Source of the DNA: Sporosarcina luteola
GTDB lineage: Bacteria; Bacillota; Bacilli; Bacillales_A; Planococcaceae
Direction of reading: 5' to 3'
Length of the DNA: 64,000 bases
Assembly: GCA_014204635.1 (NCBI GenBank)
Contig: JACHLS010000007.1
Location: 180,475 to 244,474, forward strand
Shown here piece after piece: positions 43,807-53,916 of this stretch (position 1 is the stretch's first letter; each line of letters begins with the position of its first letter). Below the pieces are notes generated by a model. That model ran no database searches and was not told where the DNA came from. It saw nothing but the letters and a program-made list of their open reading frames with translations. The translations under genes and the position numbers were made by a program.

Positions 43807-44340
43807 TCATAATTTTTCGACTTGATTAAAGTCCAGTTCCATTATCGTTTCACGGCCAAACATATCAACCGAGACTCTCACTTTCCCTTTGTCCACTTCG
43901 ATTTCTTCCACTTTTCCTTGGAAGTGTGCAAACGGCCCTTCAAGGACTTGGATCATTTCGCCGATTTCAAAGTCGACTTCCATGTTCCGCTCCTTCACGC
44001 CCATCTGCTTCAAAATGAACTCCACTTCTTCCGGAAGAAGCGGCGTCGGCTTTGCACCGCCACCCGAAGAGCCGATGAATCCTGTGACACCCGGAGTATT
44101 GCGGACGACATACCAAGAATCGTCAGTCATGACGAGTTCGACGAGCACATAACCCGGGAATGTCTTTTTCATGACTGTCCTTTTCTTGCCGTCCTTGAAA
44201 TCCGTTTCCTGTTCTTCCGGGATGACGACACGGAATATTTTATCTTGCATACCCATTGTCTCCACACGCTTTTCCAAGTTGGCCTTCACTTTGTTCTCAT
44301 AGCCGGAATACGTATGCACGACATACCAATTTTTCTCCAT
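43807..44340 (-). CDS. nusG: Transcription termination/antitermination factor NusG
   Basis: 177 residues. NGN domain with EKNWYVVHTYSGYENKVKAN and FPGYVLVEL, KOW domain with IQVLEGPFAHFQGKVEEI. Binds the RNAP clamp and, in Bacillus, causes sequence-specific pausing. Separated from secE by a terminator-like hairpin. Confidence 0.97.
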   Translation of the reverse strand: MEKNWYVVHTYSGYENKVKANLEKRVETMGMQDKIFRVVIPEEQETDFKDGKKRTVMKKTFPGYVLVELVMTDDSWYVVRNTPGVTGFIGSSGGGAKPTPLLPEEVEFILKQMGVKERNMEVDFEIGEMIQVLEGPFAHFQGKVEEIEVDKGKVRVSVDMFGRETIMELDFNQVEKL

Positions 44341-44384
44341 AACGACGAGGACTGTGTCCGTCCCTCCTTTTCAATTCAAAAATG

Positions 44385-44412
44385 AAAAAACCCGTTCATT
44401 CGTTCAGACGGG
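44385..44412 (-). terminator. Terminator-like hairpin between secE and nusG
   Basis: CCCGT...ACGGG stem on the minus strand followed by TTTTTT, located 33-60 bp past secE. It would partly uncouple nusG from secE. Confidence 0.7.
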
Positions 44413-44444
44413 ATATTTTCAAAAAGGATATTCATACTGCCTTA

Positions 44445-44630
44445 TTATAACGCAAGATACCATTCCATTACTTGTGATATGCCCAAGTCGACTAGACCAA
44501 AATAGATCGCCATGAAGACGACGGTAGAAATGACGACTATCGTATATCGAGTCAATTGCTTACGCTTCGGCCAGCTGACTTTCCGCATTTCGCCGACAAC
44601 ATTTCGTAAAAAACCGGTTATCTTCCCCAT
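44445..44630 (-). CDS. secE: Protein translocase subunit SecE
   Basis: 61 residues, the short single-helix Gram-positive form. VVGEMRKVSWPKRKQLTRYT is the amphipathic clamp motif, followed by one TM helix (about 29-49). Stabilises SecY. Confidence 0.96.
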   Translation of the reverse strand: MGKITGFLRNVVGEMRKVSWPKRKQLTRYTIVVISTVVFMAIYFGLVDLGISQVMEWYLAL

Positions 44631-44677
44631 TACTCTGTAAACCTCCGAATTTATAATGCCTTACGCAAAAGAGTGTT

Positions 44678-44827
44678 TTACGCGGTCTGCCTGTGTATTG
44701 TATGTGCATTGCAGTGGCTGCAAAATTTCTTAACTGTCAATCGTTCAGCAGTTTTATTGCTCGTTGAAGGAACTGAATAGTTTCTTGAACCGCACTTTTC
44801 ACAGCTTAATATTAATTTTTTTGACAT
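44678..44827 (-). CDS. rpmG: 50S ribosomal protein L33, zinc type
   Basis: 49 residues read directly from the minus strand: starts MSKKLILSCEKCGSRNYSV, ends HTIHRQTA. Zinc ligands Cys 9, Cys 12, Cys 36 and Cys 39. AGGTGATG lies upstream. The position before secE-nusG is canonical in Bacillales. Confidence 0.95.
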   Translation of the reverse strand: MSKKLILSCEKCGSRNYSVPSTSNKTAERLTVKKFCSHCNAHTIHRQTA

Positions 44828-44863
44828 TTCATCACCTGTCAATGTTTGTCCATACCTTGGTCA

Positions 44864-44892
44864 AGAGTATCATTTAAACTTTTCCATGTCAA
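44864..44892 (-). promoter_or_regulatory. Candidate promoter of rpmG-secE-nusG
   Basis: Minus strand: perfect TTGACA (44892-44887), 17 bp, TACTCT (44869-44864), a weak -10. About 37 bp upstream of rpmG. Confidence 0.55.
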
Positions 44893-44933
44893 TACACTGG
44901 TAAATATCTTACAGACACGCTAGCTTCTTCAAG

Positions 44934-45575
44934 TCACCGGATTGGCTCCAATTGCATATGGCGCTCCAGTTTGCGCTTAATGCGCTGAAGGGCGTTATCT
45001 ACCGATTTCACTTGCCGGTTCAGCTCATCTGATATTTCCTGATATGTCTGACCTTCCAGATAGAGCATCAGCACTTGCTTTTCCAATCCGCTCAGCACTT
45101 TATTGATTTCACCTTCCATAAGCGAAAAATCTTCTTTATGGATCATCAAGTCTTCCGGATCATCAAGTTCAGATCCAGCAATTACATCGAGCAATGTCCG
45201 ATCCGATTCCTCGTCAAAAACAGGCTTGTCCAATGATACGGACGTATTGAGCGGTATATGCTTCTGCCTTGTCGCGGTCTTGATCGCCGTAATGATCTGT
45301 CTCGTTATGCAAAGTTCGGCAAAGGCTTTGAATGAACTAAGCCGGTCACCCTTAAAGTCTCGAATGGCTTTATATAGGCCAATCATGCCTTCCTGGATGA
45401 TATCCTCCCGATCTCCGCCCATCATAAAATATGAGCGCGCTTTCATTCTGACAAAAGGTTGGTATTTTGTTATCAAAAAATCCAACCCATCTGTTCTTCC
45501 ATCATGAATAATCCCCACTAGCTCTTCATCGGTAAGTTCGGTGAAATCCAAGTTCCCTTCTTGTACAAATGTCAT
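44934..45575 (-). CDS. sigH: RNA polymerase sigma factor SigH (sigma-30)
   Basis: 213 residues from ATG 45575; an in-frame GTG at 45593 and one at 45581 are alternatives and the SD (GGTGGGAG) does not settle the choice. Region 2 has ITKYQPFVRMKARSYFMMG and DREDIIQEGMIGLYKAIRDF; region 4 has EGQTYQEISDELNRQVKSVD. Closest to Bacillus SigH, which directs entry to sporulation and competence. Between rae1 and rpmG as in Bacillus. Confidence 0.94.
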   Translation of the reverse strand: MTFVQEGNLDFTELTDEELVGIIHDGRTDGLDFLITKYQPFVRMKARSYFMMGGDREDIIQEGMIGLYKAIRDFKGDRLSSFKAFAELCITRQIITAIKTATRQKHIPLNTSVSLDKPVFDEESDRTLLDVIAGSELDDPEDLMIHKEDFSLMEGEINKVLSGLEKQVLMLYLEGQTYQEISDELNRQVKSVDNALQRIKRKLERHMQLEPIR

Positions 45576-45654
45576 AGCCACCAATACTCCCACCCCCGAA
45601 TCTTCGTTGCTATTTCAACAAGTATACCGTATGGAAAATTTTTGCGTCAACCGT

Positions 45655-46170
45655 TCATTTCAAACCGCGCCTCCACTTTTCAAATACTTCAGCAACTTCA
45701 TCGGATAATTGGATTTTCGAAAATGGCCGTTGTTCCTGGATATCCTTCACTTGCTTCGAAATTCGATGATCAATCTCATTCATTTCGATTTCTAGTTCTC
45801 TCGCTGATTTTCGAAGCGCACCCTGAGCAAACACGACCCACTGCTCCGTCCGGTCTGACGTGGCGACATGTAGTTGAACACGCCGCCCACTCAATTCCGC
45901 AACCAGTTTTTCGATGCGCTCGTCCGCCGTTTCATTTTCCCGGGTGAAGATCACTTCGACATTAAATTTCATATTTTTTCTTTCGATGCCAGGCACAAGA
46001 TGGGCATCGAAAAGGACAATGACCCGCCACCCTGTATGGGCTTTATATTCCGCCATTCGTTCAATGAGACGGTCCCTCGCATCCGCCAGCCTATCTCTTT
46101 TCAAAGAACGGAGTTCCTGCCAAGCGCCGATGATATTGTAACCGTCGACGAGCAAAATATCTTTCTTCAT
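45655..46170 (-). CDS. rae1: NYN-domain ribosome-dependent mRNA endoribonuclease Rae1 (YacP)
   Basis: 171 residues. PIN-like NYN fold with acidic active-site positions in LLVDGYNIIGAW, VLFDAHLV and TRENETADERIEKL. In B. subtilis Rae1 cuts mRNA in the ribosomal A site. Lies 11 bp after rlmB. Confidence 0.92.
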   Translation of the reverse strand: MKKDILLVDGYNIIGAWQELRSLKRDRLADARDRLIERMAEYKAHTGWRVIVLFDAHLVPGIERKNMKFNVEVIFTRENETADERIEKLVAELSGRRVQLHVATSDRTEQWVVFAQGALRKSARELEIEMNEIDHRISKQVKDIQEQRPFSKIQLSDEVAEVFEKWRRGLK

Positions 46171-46181
46171 GATAATTGCCG

Positions 46182-46925
46182 TTACGGCTGGCGTTTCCGC
46201 AAGACTTCGTACATTAGGAGGGAAGCGGCCACTGAAGCGTTGAGCGATGTAACATGACCGACCATTGGCAAGGAATATAGGAAATCACATTTCTCCCTCA
46301 AGATGCGGGACATCCCTTTACCTTCACTTCCGATAATGATGGCGAGCGGCAGCGTTGCGTCCATGGAACGATAATCTTGTGAACCCGAGGCATCGGTGCC
46401 CGCAATCCAAACACCGGATTTTTTCAAATCCTCCACTGTTTGCGACAGATTATTCACTCTCACAACCGGAATATGTTCAATGGCCCCTGTAGATGCTTTC
46501 GCCACGATTCCCGTTAAACCGACAGATCTTCTTTTCGGAATAATGACCCCATGGACGCCCGTTGCATCCGCAGTCCGGAGGATCGACCCCAAATTGTGAG
46601 GATCCTCCAATTCATCAAGAATAATAAAGAATGGATCTTCCTGACGCCCTTTCGCTCTCTCAAACAACTCAGGGAGTTCTGCATAACGGTAAGCGGCAAC
46701 TGATGCGATAATGCCCTGATGATTCATTTCCAGCATGGCATCCAGCTTTCGTTTCGGAACTTCCTGGACGACGATGCCGGAGCGTTTGGCCAACGAAAGG
46801 ATTTCCCCAATGCTCTTTTTGTTCAAACCTTCCGCAATCCATATCTTGTTCAATTCTCTGCCGGATCGCAAAGCCTCCGCCACTGGATTTTTGCCTCCGA
46901 TCAGTTCAGCTTCATGCGTTGTCAA
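46182..46925 (-). CDS. rlmB: 23S rRNA 2'-O-methyltransferase RlmB (TrmH family)
   Basis: 247 residues. N-terminal substrate-binding domain [20 protein letters not shown] and SPOUT knot motifs [32 protein letters not shown] and [18 protein letters not shown]. Methylates a 23S rRNA guanosine (G2251 in E. coli). Overlaps mrnC by 4 bp. Confidence 0.93.
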   Translation of the reverse strand: MTTHEAELIGGKNPVAEALRSGRELNKIWIAEGLNKKSIGEILSLAKRSGIVVQEVPKRKLDAMLEMNHQGIIASVAAYRYAELPELFERAKGRQEDPFFIILDELEDPHNLGSILRTADATGVHGVIIPKRRSVGLTGIVAKASTGAIEHIPVVRVNNLSQTVEDLKKSGVWIAGTDASGSQDYRSMDATLPLAIIIGSEGKGMSRILREKCDFLYSLPMVGHVTSLNASVAASLLMYEVLRKRQP

Positions 46926-47353
46926 AATGTGCCCTCCTCCTTTGGCTGCTCCACGGATTCAATCGTTTTCCGAATGAATTCCCCGAGACGCTCTGCTCTT
47001 CCAAGCAAATATAGATATCCGACGACCGCTTCAAATCCCGAACTATAGTTATACGTGATGACGTCAGTATTCTTAGGCACAGAGCCTGACTTCGCATTGC
47101 GGCCTCTGCGAAGGATCCCTTCTTCCTCCTCTGTCAGAAAACCGGATTGCTGCAGCATTTTGATTGCTGCAGCCTGCGCCTTTGCAGAAACATACTTTGT
47201 CGCTTCCTTATGAAGGGTATTCGGTTTCACCTTCCCCGAACGAAGCAGATGCTCCCGGATTGCCTGTTCGTAAACAGCGTCTCCCATATAAGCCAGCGCC
47301 AACGCATTCATTTGTTTTACATCGATATCACGTAGACTGTACACGGCGGTCAT
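46922..47353 (-). CDS. mrnC: Mini-ribonuclease III
   Basis: 143 residues from ATG 47353, which overlaps the cysS stop (ATGA); a GTG four codons upstream is an alternative. RNase III catalytic fold without a dsRNA-binding domain: [20 protein letters not shown] and [20 protein letters not shown]. Matures 23S rRNA ends in Bacillus. Confidence 0.93.
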   Translation of the reverse strand: MTAVYSLRDIDVKQMNALALAYMGDAVYEQAIREHLLRSGKVKPNTLHKEATKYVSAKAQAAAIKMLQQSGFLTEEEEGILRRGRNAKSGSVPKNTDVITYNYSSGFEAVVGYLYLLGRAERLGEFIRKTIESVEQPKEEGTF

Positions 47354-48750
47354 CCTCTTTTCCACCGGGTGCCTTGCGCCGTATCTTCCAGTAGAATACC
47401 CTGTTCCTTAAGCTTTTCCCGGATCTCATCCGCCCTGGCAAAATTCCGTTCCCGCCTCGCTGTCAGTCTCTCTTCGATTAACGCTTCAACTTCCTCGTCA
47501 AGCAATTCCCCTTCGCTTTGGAATGGCAAACCAAGAACTCCCATGAGTCGATCAAAGGTTTCGATGAAATACGACAAAATATTCACTTGCGTATTTTCTT
47601 CCAGCAAATACACATTGGCCAGTTTGACAAGCTCAAAAATTGCCGCCATTGCATTCGCCGTATTGAAATCGTCATCCATAGCAGTTTCAAAGTCACCTAT
47701 AAGTTCATTCACTTTATGCATCCAAATATCTTGTTGGTCACCTAGATCTGCAGATGTTTCCAAACGATACTTCAGATTGTTGTATGCCGTCCGTATCCGT
47801 TCCAATGCGTTCTTTGAGCTCTCCACTAAATCTTGCGAGAAGTTGACAGGATGTCTGTAATGGACCGACAGCATAAAGAAACGAAGCACCTGCGGATCAA
47901 TTTGCTGTCGGATATCGTTTACCAGGATGAAGTTTCCGAGCGATTTCGACATTTTTTCATTGTCAATATTAATGTAACCATTGTGCATCCAATATCGTGC
48001 AAATTCTTTTCCTGTCATGGCCTCCGACTGGGCGATTTCATTTTCATGGTGTGGGAACGTCAAGTCCTGACCCCCTGCATGGATATCAATCGTGTCCCCG
48101 AGATGCTCTCTGGCCATGACTGAGCATTCAATATGCCAGCCTGGGCGTCCTAGTCCCCAAGGGCTATCCCAAGCAATCTCCCCTTCCTTCGCAGCTTTCC
48201 ATAGCGCAAAATCAAGGGCATTTTCCTTTATGGCACTTTCTTCAATCCGCGCGCCTACTTTCAACTCATCAATTGATTGATGGGATAGCTTTCCGTAACC
48301 ATCGAATTTGCGCGTCCGGTAATAGACATCGCCGTGGGATTCATAGGCAAATCCTTTGTCCACCAACACTTGGATGAATGCAATGATATCGGTAATATGT
48401 TCTGTCACACGCGGATGAATATCCGCCTTTTCGCAGCCAAGCGCCCCCACATCCTCGAAATATGCATGAATAAACCGAGAAGTTAGTTCCCCTACTTCTT
48501 CACCAAGTTCATTTGCCGTTCGGATAATCTTGTCATCTACATCTGTAAAATTTGAAACGTATGTGACGTCATAGCCGCGATATTCAAGATAACGGCGGAC
48601 CGTGTCGAATACAATGACCGGCCGGGCATTTCCAATGTGGATATAATTGTACACCGTTGGACCGCACACATACATTTTGACCTTTCCTTCCTCCATTGGG
48701 ATAAAAGGTTCCTTTTTCCGAGTCAGTGTATTATAAATTTGAATGCTCAT
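47350..48750 (-). CDS. cysS: Cysteinyl-tRNA synthetase
   Basis: 466 residues from ATG 48750 with GGGAGGCG upstream; this start lies inside the end of cysE. Class I motifs [11 protein letters not shown] (HIGH) and KMSKSLGN, and zinc ligands CGPTVYN, ECSVMA and HHENE. Regulated with cysE by the Cys T-box upstream. Confidence 0.97.
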   Translation of the reverse strand: MSIQIYNTLTRKKEPFIPMEEGKVKMYVCGPTVYNYIHIGNARPVIVFDTVRRYLEYRGYDVTYVSNFTDVDDKIIRTANELGEEVGELTSRFIHAYFEDVGALGCEKADIHPRVTEHITDIIAFIQVLVDKGFAYESHGDVYYRTRKFDGYGKLSHQSIDELKVGARIEESAIKENALDFALWKAAKEGEIAWDSPWGLGRPGWHIECSVMAREHLGDTIDIHAGGQDLTFPHHENEIAQSEAMTGKEFARYWMHNGYINIDNEKMSKSLGNFILVNDIRQQIDPQVLRFFMLSVHYRHPVNFSQDLVESSKNALERIRTAYNNLKYRLETSADLGDQQDIWMHKVNELIGDFETAMDDDFNTANAMAAIFELVKLANVYLLEENTQVNILSYFIETFDRLMGVLGLPFQSEGELLDEEVEALIEERLTARRERNFARADEIREKLKEQGILLEDTAQGTRWKRG

Positions 48751-49399
48751 GTGGTTCGCCTCCCATTTTTTCCAATACTGCAATACGTCCTTTCAAGTGT
48801 TCAATTTCACGTTTCAATTGATCACACGTCTCTTCGACAGGATCAGGCATTTTATGATGATCTAATTTTTCCTTTACCCGCACACCGTTTGAAACGACCA
48901 CTTTTCCCGGTATTCCGACAACCGTCGAATCGGGCGGTACGTCTTTCAAAACAACAGATCCGGCTCCAACTTTACTGTTCTCTCCAATTGTAATGGAACC
49001 AAGCACTTTTGCCCCTGAAGCAACAAGCACATTATTATGCAGAGTCGGATGCCGCTTCCCTTTTTCCTTTCCAGTTCCGCCAAGCGTCACACCTTGGTAG
49101 AGCGTGACATCATCGCCAATCTCACAAGTTTCGCCAATTACAATGCCCATCCCATGGTCAATAAACAAACGACGCCCGATTACGGCACCCGGGTGAATTT
49201 CGATCCCCGTGAAAAAACGGCTGACTTGGGATACAAACCGCGCTAAAAACAAAAAGTTTCTTTTATACAAGGCATGTGCAAACCGATGCGCCCAAACGGC
49301 ATGGAGGCCAGAGTACGTCAATACAACTTCGATTGTACTGCGCGCTGCCGGGTCCTGTTCAAATATGCACCGGATATCCTCTTTCATCCTCTTGAACAA
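48731..49399 (-). CDS. cysE: Serine O-acetyltransferase
   Basis: 222 residues. Left-handed beta-helix hexapeptide repeats with [40 protein letters not shown] and [20 protein letters not shown]. Forms O-acetylserine for cysteine synthesis. Overlaps cysS by 20 bp; both follow a T-box leader. Confidence 0.96.
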   Translation of the reverse strand: MFKRMKEDIRCIFEQDPAARSTIEVVLTYSGLHAVWAHRFAHALYKRNFLFLARFVSQVSRFFTGIEIHPGAVIGRRLFIDHGMGIVIGETCEIGDDVTLYQGVTLGGTGKEKGKRHPTLHNNVLVASGAKVLGSITIGENSKVGAGSVVLKDVPPDSTVVGIPGKVVVSNGVRVKEKLDHHKMPDPVEETCDQLKREIEHLKGRIAVLEKMGGEPHEHSNL

Positions 49400-49576
49400 T
49401 GTAACGATCCCTCCACACTTTCTAACATTATTTCAACATCCACAATGGCAATCGAACCGAGGAATTGCTAGTGAACAACAAATAAAGAGCTTGCATTGAA
49501 AATGGAGCCTGAGCCATCAAAAATGATAGAAATCACGCCATATTCAACCTCAGCGAACATACCGGAGTCCGACAAT
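49400..49576 (-). other. Leader tail between T-box terminator and cysE
   Basis: About 175 bp with no open frame of interest; it belongs to the cysE 5' UTR. Nothing further recognised. Confidence 0.5.
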
Positions 49577-49614
49577 TAAAAAAATACGCCCCTGTCCATA
49601 ATAGACAGAGACGC
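49577..49614 (-). terminator. Terminator of the T-box leader
   Basis: Minus-strand GACGCGTCTCTGTC-type stem against GACAGGGGCGTA followed by seven T; mutually exclusive with the antiterminator containing GGAACCGCG. Confidence 0.9.
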
Positions 49615-49838
49615 ATTCACTGCGCGGTTCCACTCTTCTTGGAAGTTCAGTCCTTCCCGCTTTAAAGCCTTTAACGCAGGCATACGTCCGGCCTACTGTA
49701 AGTTCGGCGCGGCACTCAAGGGGGCATTTCTACAATACAGCGGCCTGGATCACTTTCAGCCGGTGATGATCCTCTCTGCAAAGCTTGTATCATGTACTTC
49801 TCCCTATCAACGCTTTAATCGTTCGGAATACATTGTAT
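49577..49838 (-). ncRNA. T-box leader, cysteine-specific (cysE-cysS)
   Basis: The minus strand contains the T-box sequence AAGAGTGGAACCGCG (49637-49623), followed by a terminator, GCGTCTCTGTC/GACAGGGGCGT with TTTTTTT. Upstream, the Stem I region holds AGAGAGGATC and CCGGCTGAAAG. The likely specifier codon is TGC (49726-49724) in GTAGAAATGCCCCCTTGAGT, i.e. cysteine, which fits the cysE-cysS target. Uncharged tRNA-Cys would stabilise the antiterminator. Confidence 0.93.
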
Positions 49839-49842
49839 GTCA

Positions 49843-49870
49843 ATTGTACACAGACTTTCAGGAATGTCAA
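49843..49870 (-). promoter_or_regulatory. Sigma-A promoter of the T-box/cysES unit
   Basis: Minus strand: TTGACA (49870-49865), 16 bp, TACAAT (49848-49843), just after the gltX stop codon. Confidence 0.82.
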
Positions 49871-49896
49871 TCCATTAAACCATTGCAATCAATCGT

Positions 49897-51360
49897 TTAC
49901 GGCTGGATGAATTTTGCAACTCGTTTTAGCGTCTTCTCCCTGCCGATCAATGCGATCGACTCCGGAAGTTCTGGACCGTGCATTTGCCCTGTCGCTACGA
50001 CACGAATCGGCATGAATAGGTTCTTCCCTTTATGCCCTGTCTCTTTTTGCACCGCTTTGATAGCCGACTTAATGGAGTCAGCATCAAATGTTTCCAGCTC
50101 TGAAAGTTGTGTATGGAAAGAGGCCATTACTTCTGGAACTTGTTCTCCAGCTAACACTTCTTTGGATTGTTCATCATATTCCACTTCATCTGTAAAGAAC
50201 TGGGCGGTCAACTCAACAATCTCCGCTCCGTAGCTTAACTGTGTATGATATAGCGCGATCAGATCATGAACCCATGCACGCTGCTCGTCCGTCATGTTTT
50301 CTGGCACGCATCCAGCCGCTTGCAAATGCGGCAATGTCAACTCGATCACTTCATCCAAGCTGCGCTTTTTGACATATTGATTGTTCATCCATGTCAATTT
50401 TTGCTTGTCAAACATAGATGGCGATTTGGACAAACGGCTTTCATTAAACAATTTAACCAACTCATCATGAGAGAAGATCTCTTCTTCGCCACCCGGAGAC
50501 CAGCCAAGTAACGCAAAGAAGTTAAACATAGCATCCGGCAAATAACCGAGATCTTTATACTGGGAAATGAATTGGATGATCGACTCGTCACGTTTTGACA
50601 ACTTTTTCCGATCTTCATTCACGATCAATGTCATATGGCCGAACCGAGGATATTCCCATCCAAACACATCATATATCATTAATTGTTTCGGAGTGTTGGT
50701 CAAATGTTCCTCGCCGCGGAACACATGAGAGATCTTCATCAGATGATCATCAATAACCACTGCAAAATTGTACGTAGGAATGCCGTTCGCCTTGACTAGC
50801 ACCCAATCCCCGACGTCCTTGGATTCAAATGCCACTTTGCCGCGAACCATATCGTCCACTTCATATGTTACATTTTCAGGAACCTTCATACGAATCGTAT
50901 ACGGCGTGCCGGCAGCTTCCTTTTCTGCGACTTCTTCTGCAGTCAAGTGGCGGCAAGTACCTGAGTACATCGGAGCTGCAATGCCGGATGCCTTTTGTCT
51001 TTCCCGCTCTGCATCCAATTCCTCGGTCGTACAGAAACATTTATAGGCATGCCCTTTTTCAAGCATTTCCTTCGCATATTGTGTATAAAGATCCAAACGC
51101 TCAGTCTGGCGATATGGCCCGTACGGCCCGCCCACATCCACAGATTCGTCATGATGGATGCCCAGCCACTTCAAATTATCAAGCTGAGACAATTCACCCG
51201 CTTCGATATTCCGTTCCGTATCTGTGTCCTCGATTCGAATTATGAACTTGCCTCCGTGATGACGGGCAAATAAATAATTGAATAACGCTGTCCGGGCTCC
51301 GCCGATATGTAAATGGCCTGTCGGGCTCGGCGCGTAACGTACGCGTACTTCTGTTGACAT
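49897..51360 (-). CDS. gltX: Glutamyl-tRNA synthetase
   Basis: 487 residues from ATG 51360 ([20 protein letters not shown]), with GGAGATG upstream; 56 further upstream codons in frame are not family-like. HIGH is HIGG and KMSKS is KLSKR. Probably non-discriminating, charging tRNA-Glu and tRNA-Gln as in Bacillales, but not provable here. Confidence 0.97.
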   Translation of the reverse strand: MSTEVRVRYAPSPTGHLHIGGARTALFNYLFARHHGGKFIIRIEDTDTERNIEAGELSQLDNLKWLGIHHDESVDVGGPYGPYRQTERLDLYTQYAKEMLEKGHAYKCFCTTEELDAERERQKASGIAAPMYSGTCRHLTAEEVAEKEAAGTPYTIRMKVPENVTYEVDDMVRGKVAFESKDVGDWVLVKANGIPTYNFAVVIDDHLMKISHVFRGEEHLTNTPKQLMIYDVFGWEYPRFGHMTLIVNEDRKKLSKRDESIIQFISQYKDLGYLPDAMFNFFALLGWSPGGEEEIFSHDELVKLFNESRLSKSPSMFDKQKLTWMNNQYVKKRSLDEVIELTLPHLQAAGCVPENMTDEQRAWVHDLIALYHTQLSYGAEIVELTAQFFTDEVEYDEQSKEVLAGEQVPEVMASFHTQLSELETFDADSIKSAIKAVQKETGHKGKNLFMPIRVVATGQMHGPELPESIALIGREKTLKRVAKFIQP

Positions 51361-51436
51361 AATGAGTCCATCTCCGTTCATGTTAGTAAGTATTTTCTGT
51401 GTCATTTTACCATTGTGGCAATCAATTTGAAAGGTG

Positions 51437-51913
51437 TCATTCCTTGACAAGGAGAATGGTAGCCATGGAGGCAATCCCTTCTTCCCTTCCGGTGAAGCCC
51501 AACTTTTCAGTTGTCGTCGCCTTGACATTCACTTGTGAAACATCCGCTTTCAGCAGCTCTGCAACACGCTGCTGGATTTCACCGATATACGGTGCCATTT
51601 TGGGCCGCTGGGCAATAATCGTGCAGTCGATATTAGCCAGCTTATATCCGCGGCCCTCAACGATCTCCCAGATCCTTTCAAGTAAAACAGCGGAATCCGC
51701 ATCTTTAAATGCCGCATCCGTGTCAGGGAAATGCCGTCCGATATCTCCTTCACCAATTGCACCAAGCGCTGCATCTGTAATTGTATGTAATAGTACATCC
51801 GCATCCGAATGTCCTGTCAGCCCTTTATCATGCGGAATCTTCACGCCTCCTATGATCAATGGCCGTCCTTCCGCGAATTCGTGCACATCAAAACCTTGTC
51901 CCACTCGAATCAT
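51437..51913 (-). CDS. ispF: 2-C-methyl-D-erythritol 2,4-cyclodiphosphate synthase
   Basis: 158 residues from ATG 51913. Zinc ligands in GFDVHEF (Asp, His) and [10 protein letters not shown] (His), plus [23 protein letters not shown]-pathway isoprenoid synthesis. Directly after ispD. Confidence 0.96.
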   Translation of the reverse strand: MIRVGQGFDVHEFAEGRPLIIGGVKIPHDKGLTGHSDADVLLHTITDAALGAIGEGDIGRHFPDTDAAFKDADSAVLLERIWEIVEGRGYKLANIDCTIIAQRPKMAPYIGEIQQRVAELLKADVSQVNVKATTTEKLGFTGREEGIASMATILLVKE

Positions 51914-51923
51914 CTTAATCCTC

Positions 51924-52604
51924 CTACTGTCTGCGCGATAAAAAGATCTCGCCGAAGACAAGATCTTCTTTCGTCGTCATTTTCACATTATCGTACGTAC
52001 TCTCCACTACTCTAATTGGATGACCGAGCCTTTCGACAAGCATCGACTCATCCGTGCCGAGAAATCCGTCTGCCTCTGCTTTCAAGGAGGCCTCAGCCAA
52101 TAATGCATAACGGAAAGCCTGTGGCGTCTGAATGATCCACAGACGGCTCCGATCTACCGTTTCCTCTACTATACCATCAGATGCCATTTTCATTGTGTCC
52201 TTCGCTTGAACGCCTGCAATGGCCGCTCCGTATGCATCAGCAGTTTCGACAAGTTGCTGAATGACATGCCGATGAATGAATGGCCTTGCTGCATCGTGTA
52301 CCAGTACAACGCCCCCCGTCTGATGCGCTTTGATGCAGGCAGCAACGCTTTGCTGGCGCTCGCCGCCTCCATCGACCAACTGTACTGCCTTGGAAATGCC
52401 AAACCTGCCAAGCAGTCCTTCAATTTCACTTCGTTCTTCAGGACGGACAGCTAAAATGATCCCTTCACAGTCCGAATCCTGTTCAAACACATCCAGTGTA
52501 TGAATTAAAATCGGCTTATCGCCCAATTCTAGAAAAAGCTTATTTCGACCCGCGCCCATCCGCTTGCCGCTTCCGGCCGCCGGGATCATAACTGTATATT
52601 TCAC
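51924..52604 (-). CDS. ispD: 2-C-methyl-D-erythritol 4-phosphate cytidylyltransferase
   Basis: 226 residues. Nucleotidyltransferase loop [37 protein letters not shown] and [12 protein letters not shown]. Makes CDP-ME in the MEP pathway; adjacent to ispF. Overlaps the yacL stop by 1 bp. Confidence 0.96.
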   Translation of the reverse strand: MKYTVMIPAAGSGKRMGAGRNKLFLELGDKPILIHTLDVFEQDSDCEGIILAVRPEERSEIEGLLGRFGISKAVQLVDGGGERQQSVAACIKAHQTGGVVLVHDAARPFIHRHVIQQLVETADAYGAAIAGVQAKDTMKMASDGIVEETVDRSRLWIIQTPQAFRYALLAEASLKAEADGFLGTDESMLVERLGHPIRVVESTYDNVKMTTKEDLVFGEIFLSRRQ

Positions 52605-53728
52605 TAACTACCCCATCTTTCCAATTTCCGTCCGTTGGTATCTGATTTTCCGTTTTTCGGCTTGGCAAAAATCATCCGGCCAGCCGATGTTTGTAAAACA
52701 CTTGTGACAACAACATCAATCATAGTTCCGATATGTGTTTTACCGTCCTCGATAACAATCATTGTTCCGTCATCCAAATAAGCGACCCCTTGGTTATGTT
52801 CCTTGCCATCTTTAATGACGGCAACATGCATCTCTTCGCCAGGAATTACTACTGGTTTGACTGCGTTGGCCAAATCGTTGATATTCAATACAGACACGCC
52901 GTGAAGATCCGCCACCTTATTTAAATTAAAATCGTTTGTGACGACCAATCCATTCATACTCTTTGCCAGGCGGACAAGCTTGAGATCCACTTCCGCCACA
53001 TCTGCGAAGTCTTCATCGGTAATTAATATTTGCGGTCCTTCTTCCGTTTGAAGCCGCTTCAACACATCCAAACCGCGTCTTCCCTTTGTCCGTTTCAACG
53101 TATCAGAGGAATCCGCGATATGCTGTAACTCTGTAAGGACAAATTGTGGAACGACTAATATCCCTTCCAGGAAGCCCGTTGATGCAATATCCGCAATTCG
53201 ACCATCAATGATGACACTCGTATCCAAAATCTTGTTTAGACTGTCTTTCGGTCGGGCAGTCTCTCCCCCGTCCTTTTTCTTCGGTCCGTTATTGCGGAAC
53301 GACACCATAGCATTAATAAATTCTTCCCTCTTTTTAAACCCTACTTGGAAGCCAAGATATCCGAGCAATATGGAGAGAAGCACGGGAAGAACGGATGTGA
53401 TAATCGGTATTTCCACGCTGCTCAGTCCAAAGCTAACGAGGAAAGCAACGCTTAATCCGACCATCAACCCGACAGTTCCAAATAACAGGTCAAAAATAGG
53501 TGCCTTTAATAATAGATCTTCCATCCATTTTATAAAATTGACAATCGGTTCAGTTAGAAAGATGCTAAGGAAATATAAAACAATAGCGCCAAGTACAGCT
53601 GCAACATACGGATTATCGATCATCGGTCTAGACGTAAATGAAAAAAGAGTAAATAAATGCGGTAAAAATAAAACGCCGAGCGTACCGCCGATCAGTAAAA
53701 AACCAACTTGGACTACTCTTTTCAACAT
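52604..53728 (-). CDS. yacL: PIN/TRAM-domain membrane protein YacL
   Basis: 374 residues. Four TM helices within the first 130 residues, then a PIN nuclease-like domain (LDTSVIIDGRIADI; LTDEDFADVAEVD-type acidic residues; VVTNDFNLNKVA) and a C-terminal TRAM domain. Function uncertain; possible membrane-anchored RNase. Normally preceded by disA, which is absent here. Confidence 0.92.
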   Translation of the reverse strand: MLKRVVQVGFLLIGGTLGVLFLPHLFTLFSFTSRPMIDNPYVAAVLGAIVLYFLSIFLTEPIVNFIKWMEDLLLKAPIFDLLFGTVGLMVGLSVAFLVSFGLSSVEIPIITSVLPVLLSILLGYLGFQVGFKKREEFINAMVSFRNNGPKKKDGGETARPKDSLNKILDTSVIIDGRIADIASTGFLEGILVVPQFVLTELQHIADSSDTLKRTKGRRGLDVLKRLQTEEGPQILITDEDFADVAEVDLKLVRLAKSMNGLVVTNDFNLNKVADLHGVSVLNINDLANAVKPVVIPGEEMHVAVIKDGKEHNQGVAYLDDGTMIVIEDGKTHIGTMIDVVVTSVLQTSAGRMIFAKPKNGKSDTNGRKLERWGS

Positions 53729-53916
53729 AGGAACACCTCCTTTTATTAGTAAATACTATACACGCATTCATTAAATTGCGCTTTGATGAACACCCCATCT
53801 CCATAAAAATAAACCTTTCCTATTAGACTTCCCGATGCTTCAACAGGTTTCGACCCACAGCAGAATCAGTACATCCGTATCATTTTTCGGGGCATGCCCC
53901 TGGGCAGCCCTGCGCA

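Noticed and set aside
43822..44385. 187-codon plus-strand frame opposite nusG
   Set aside because: Antisense shadow of nusG; His/Phe-rich with no family character.
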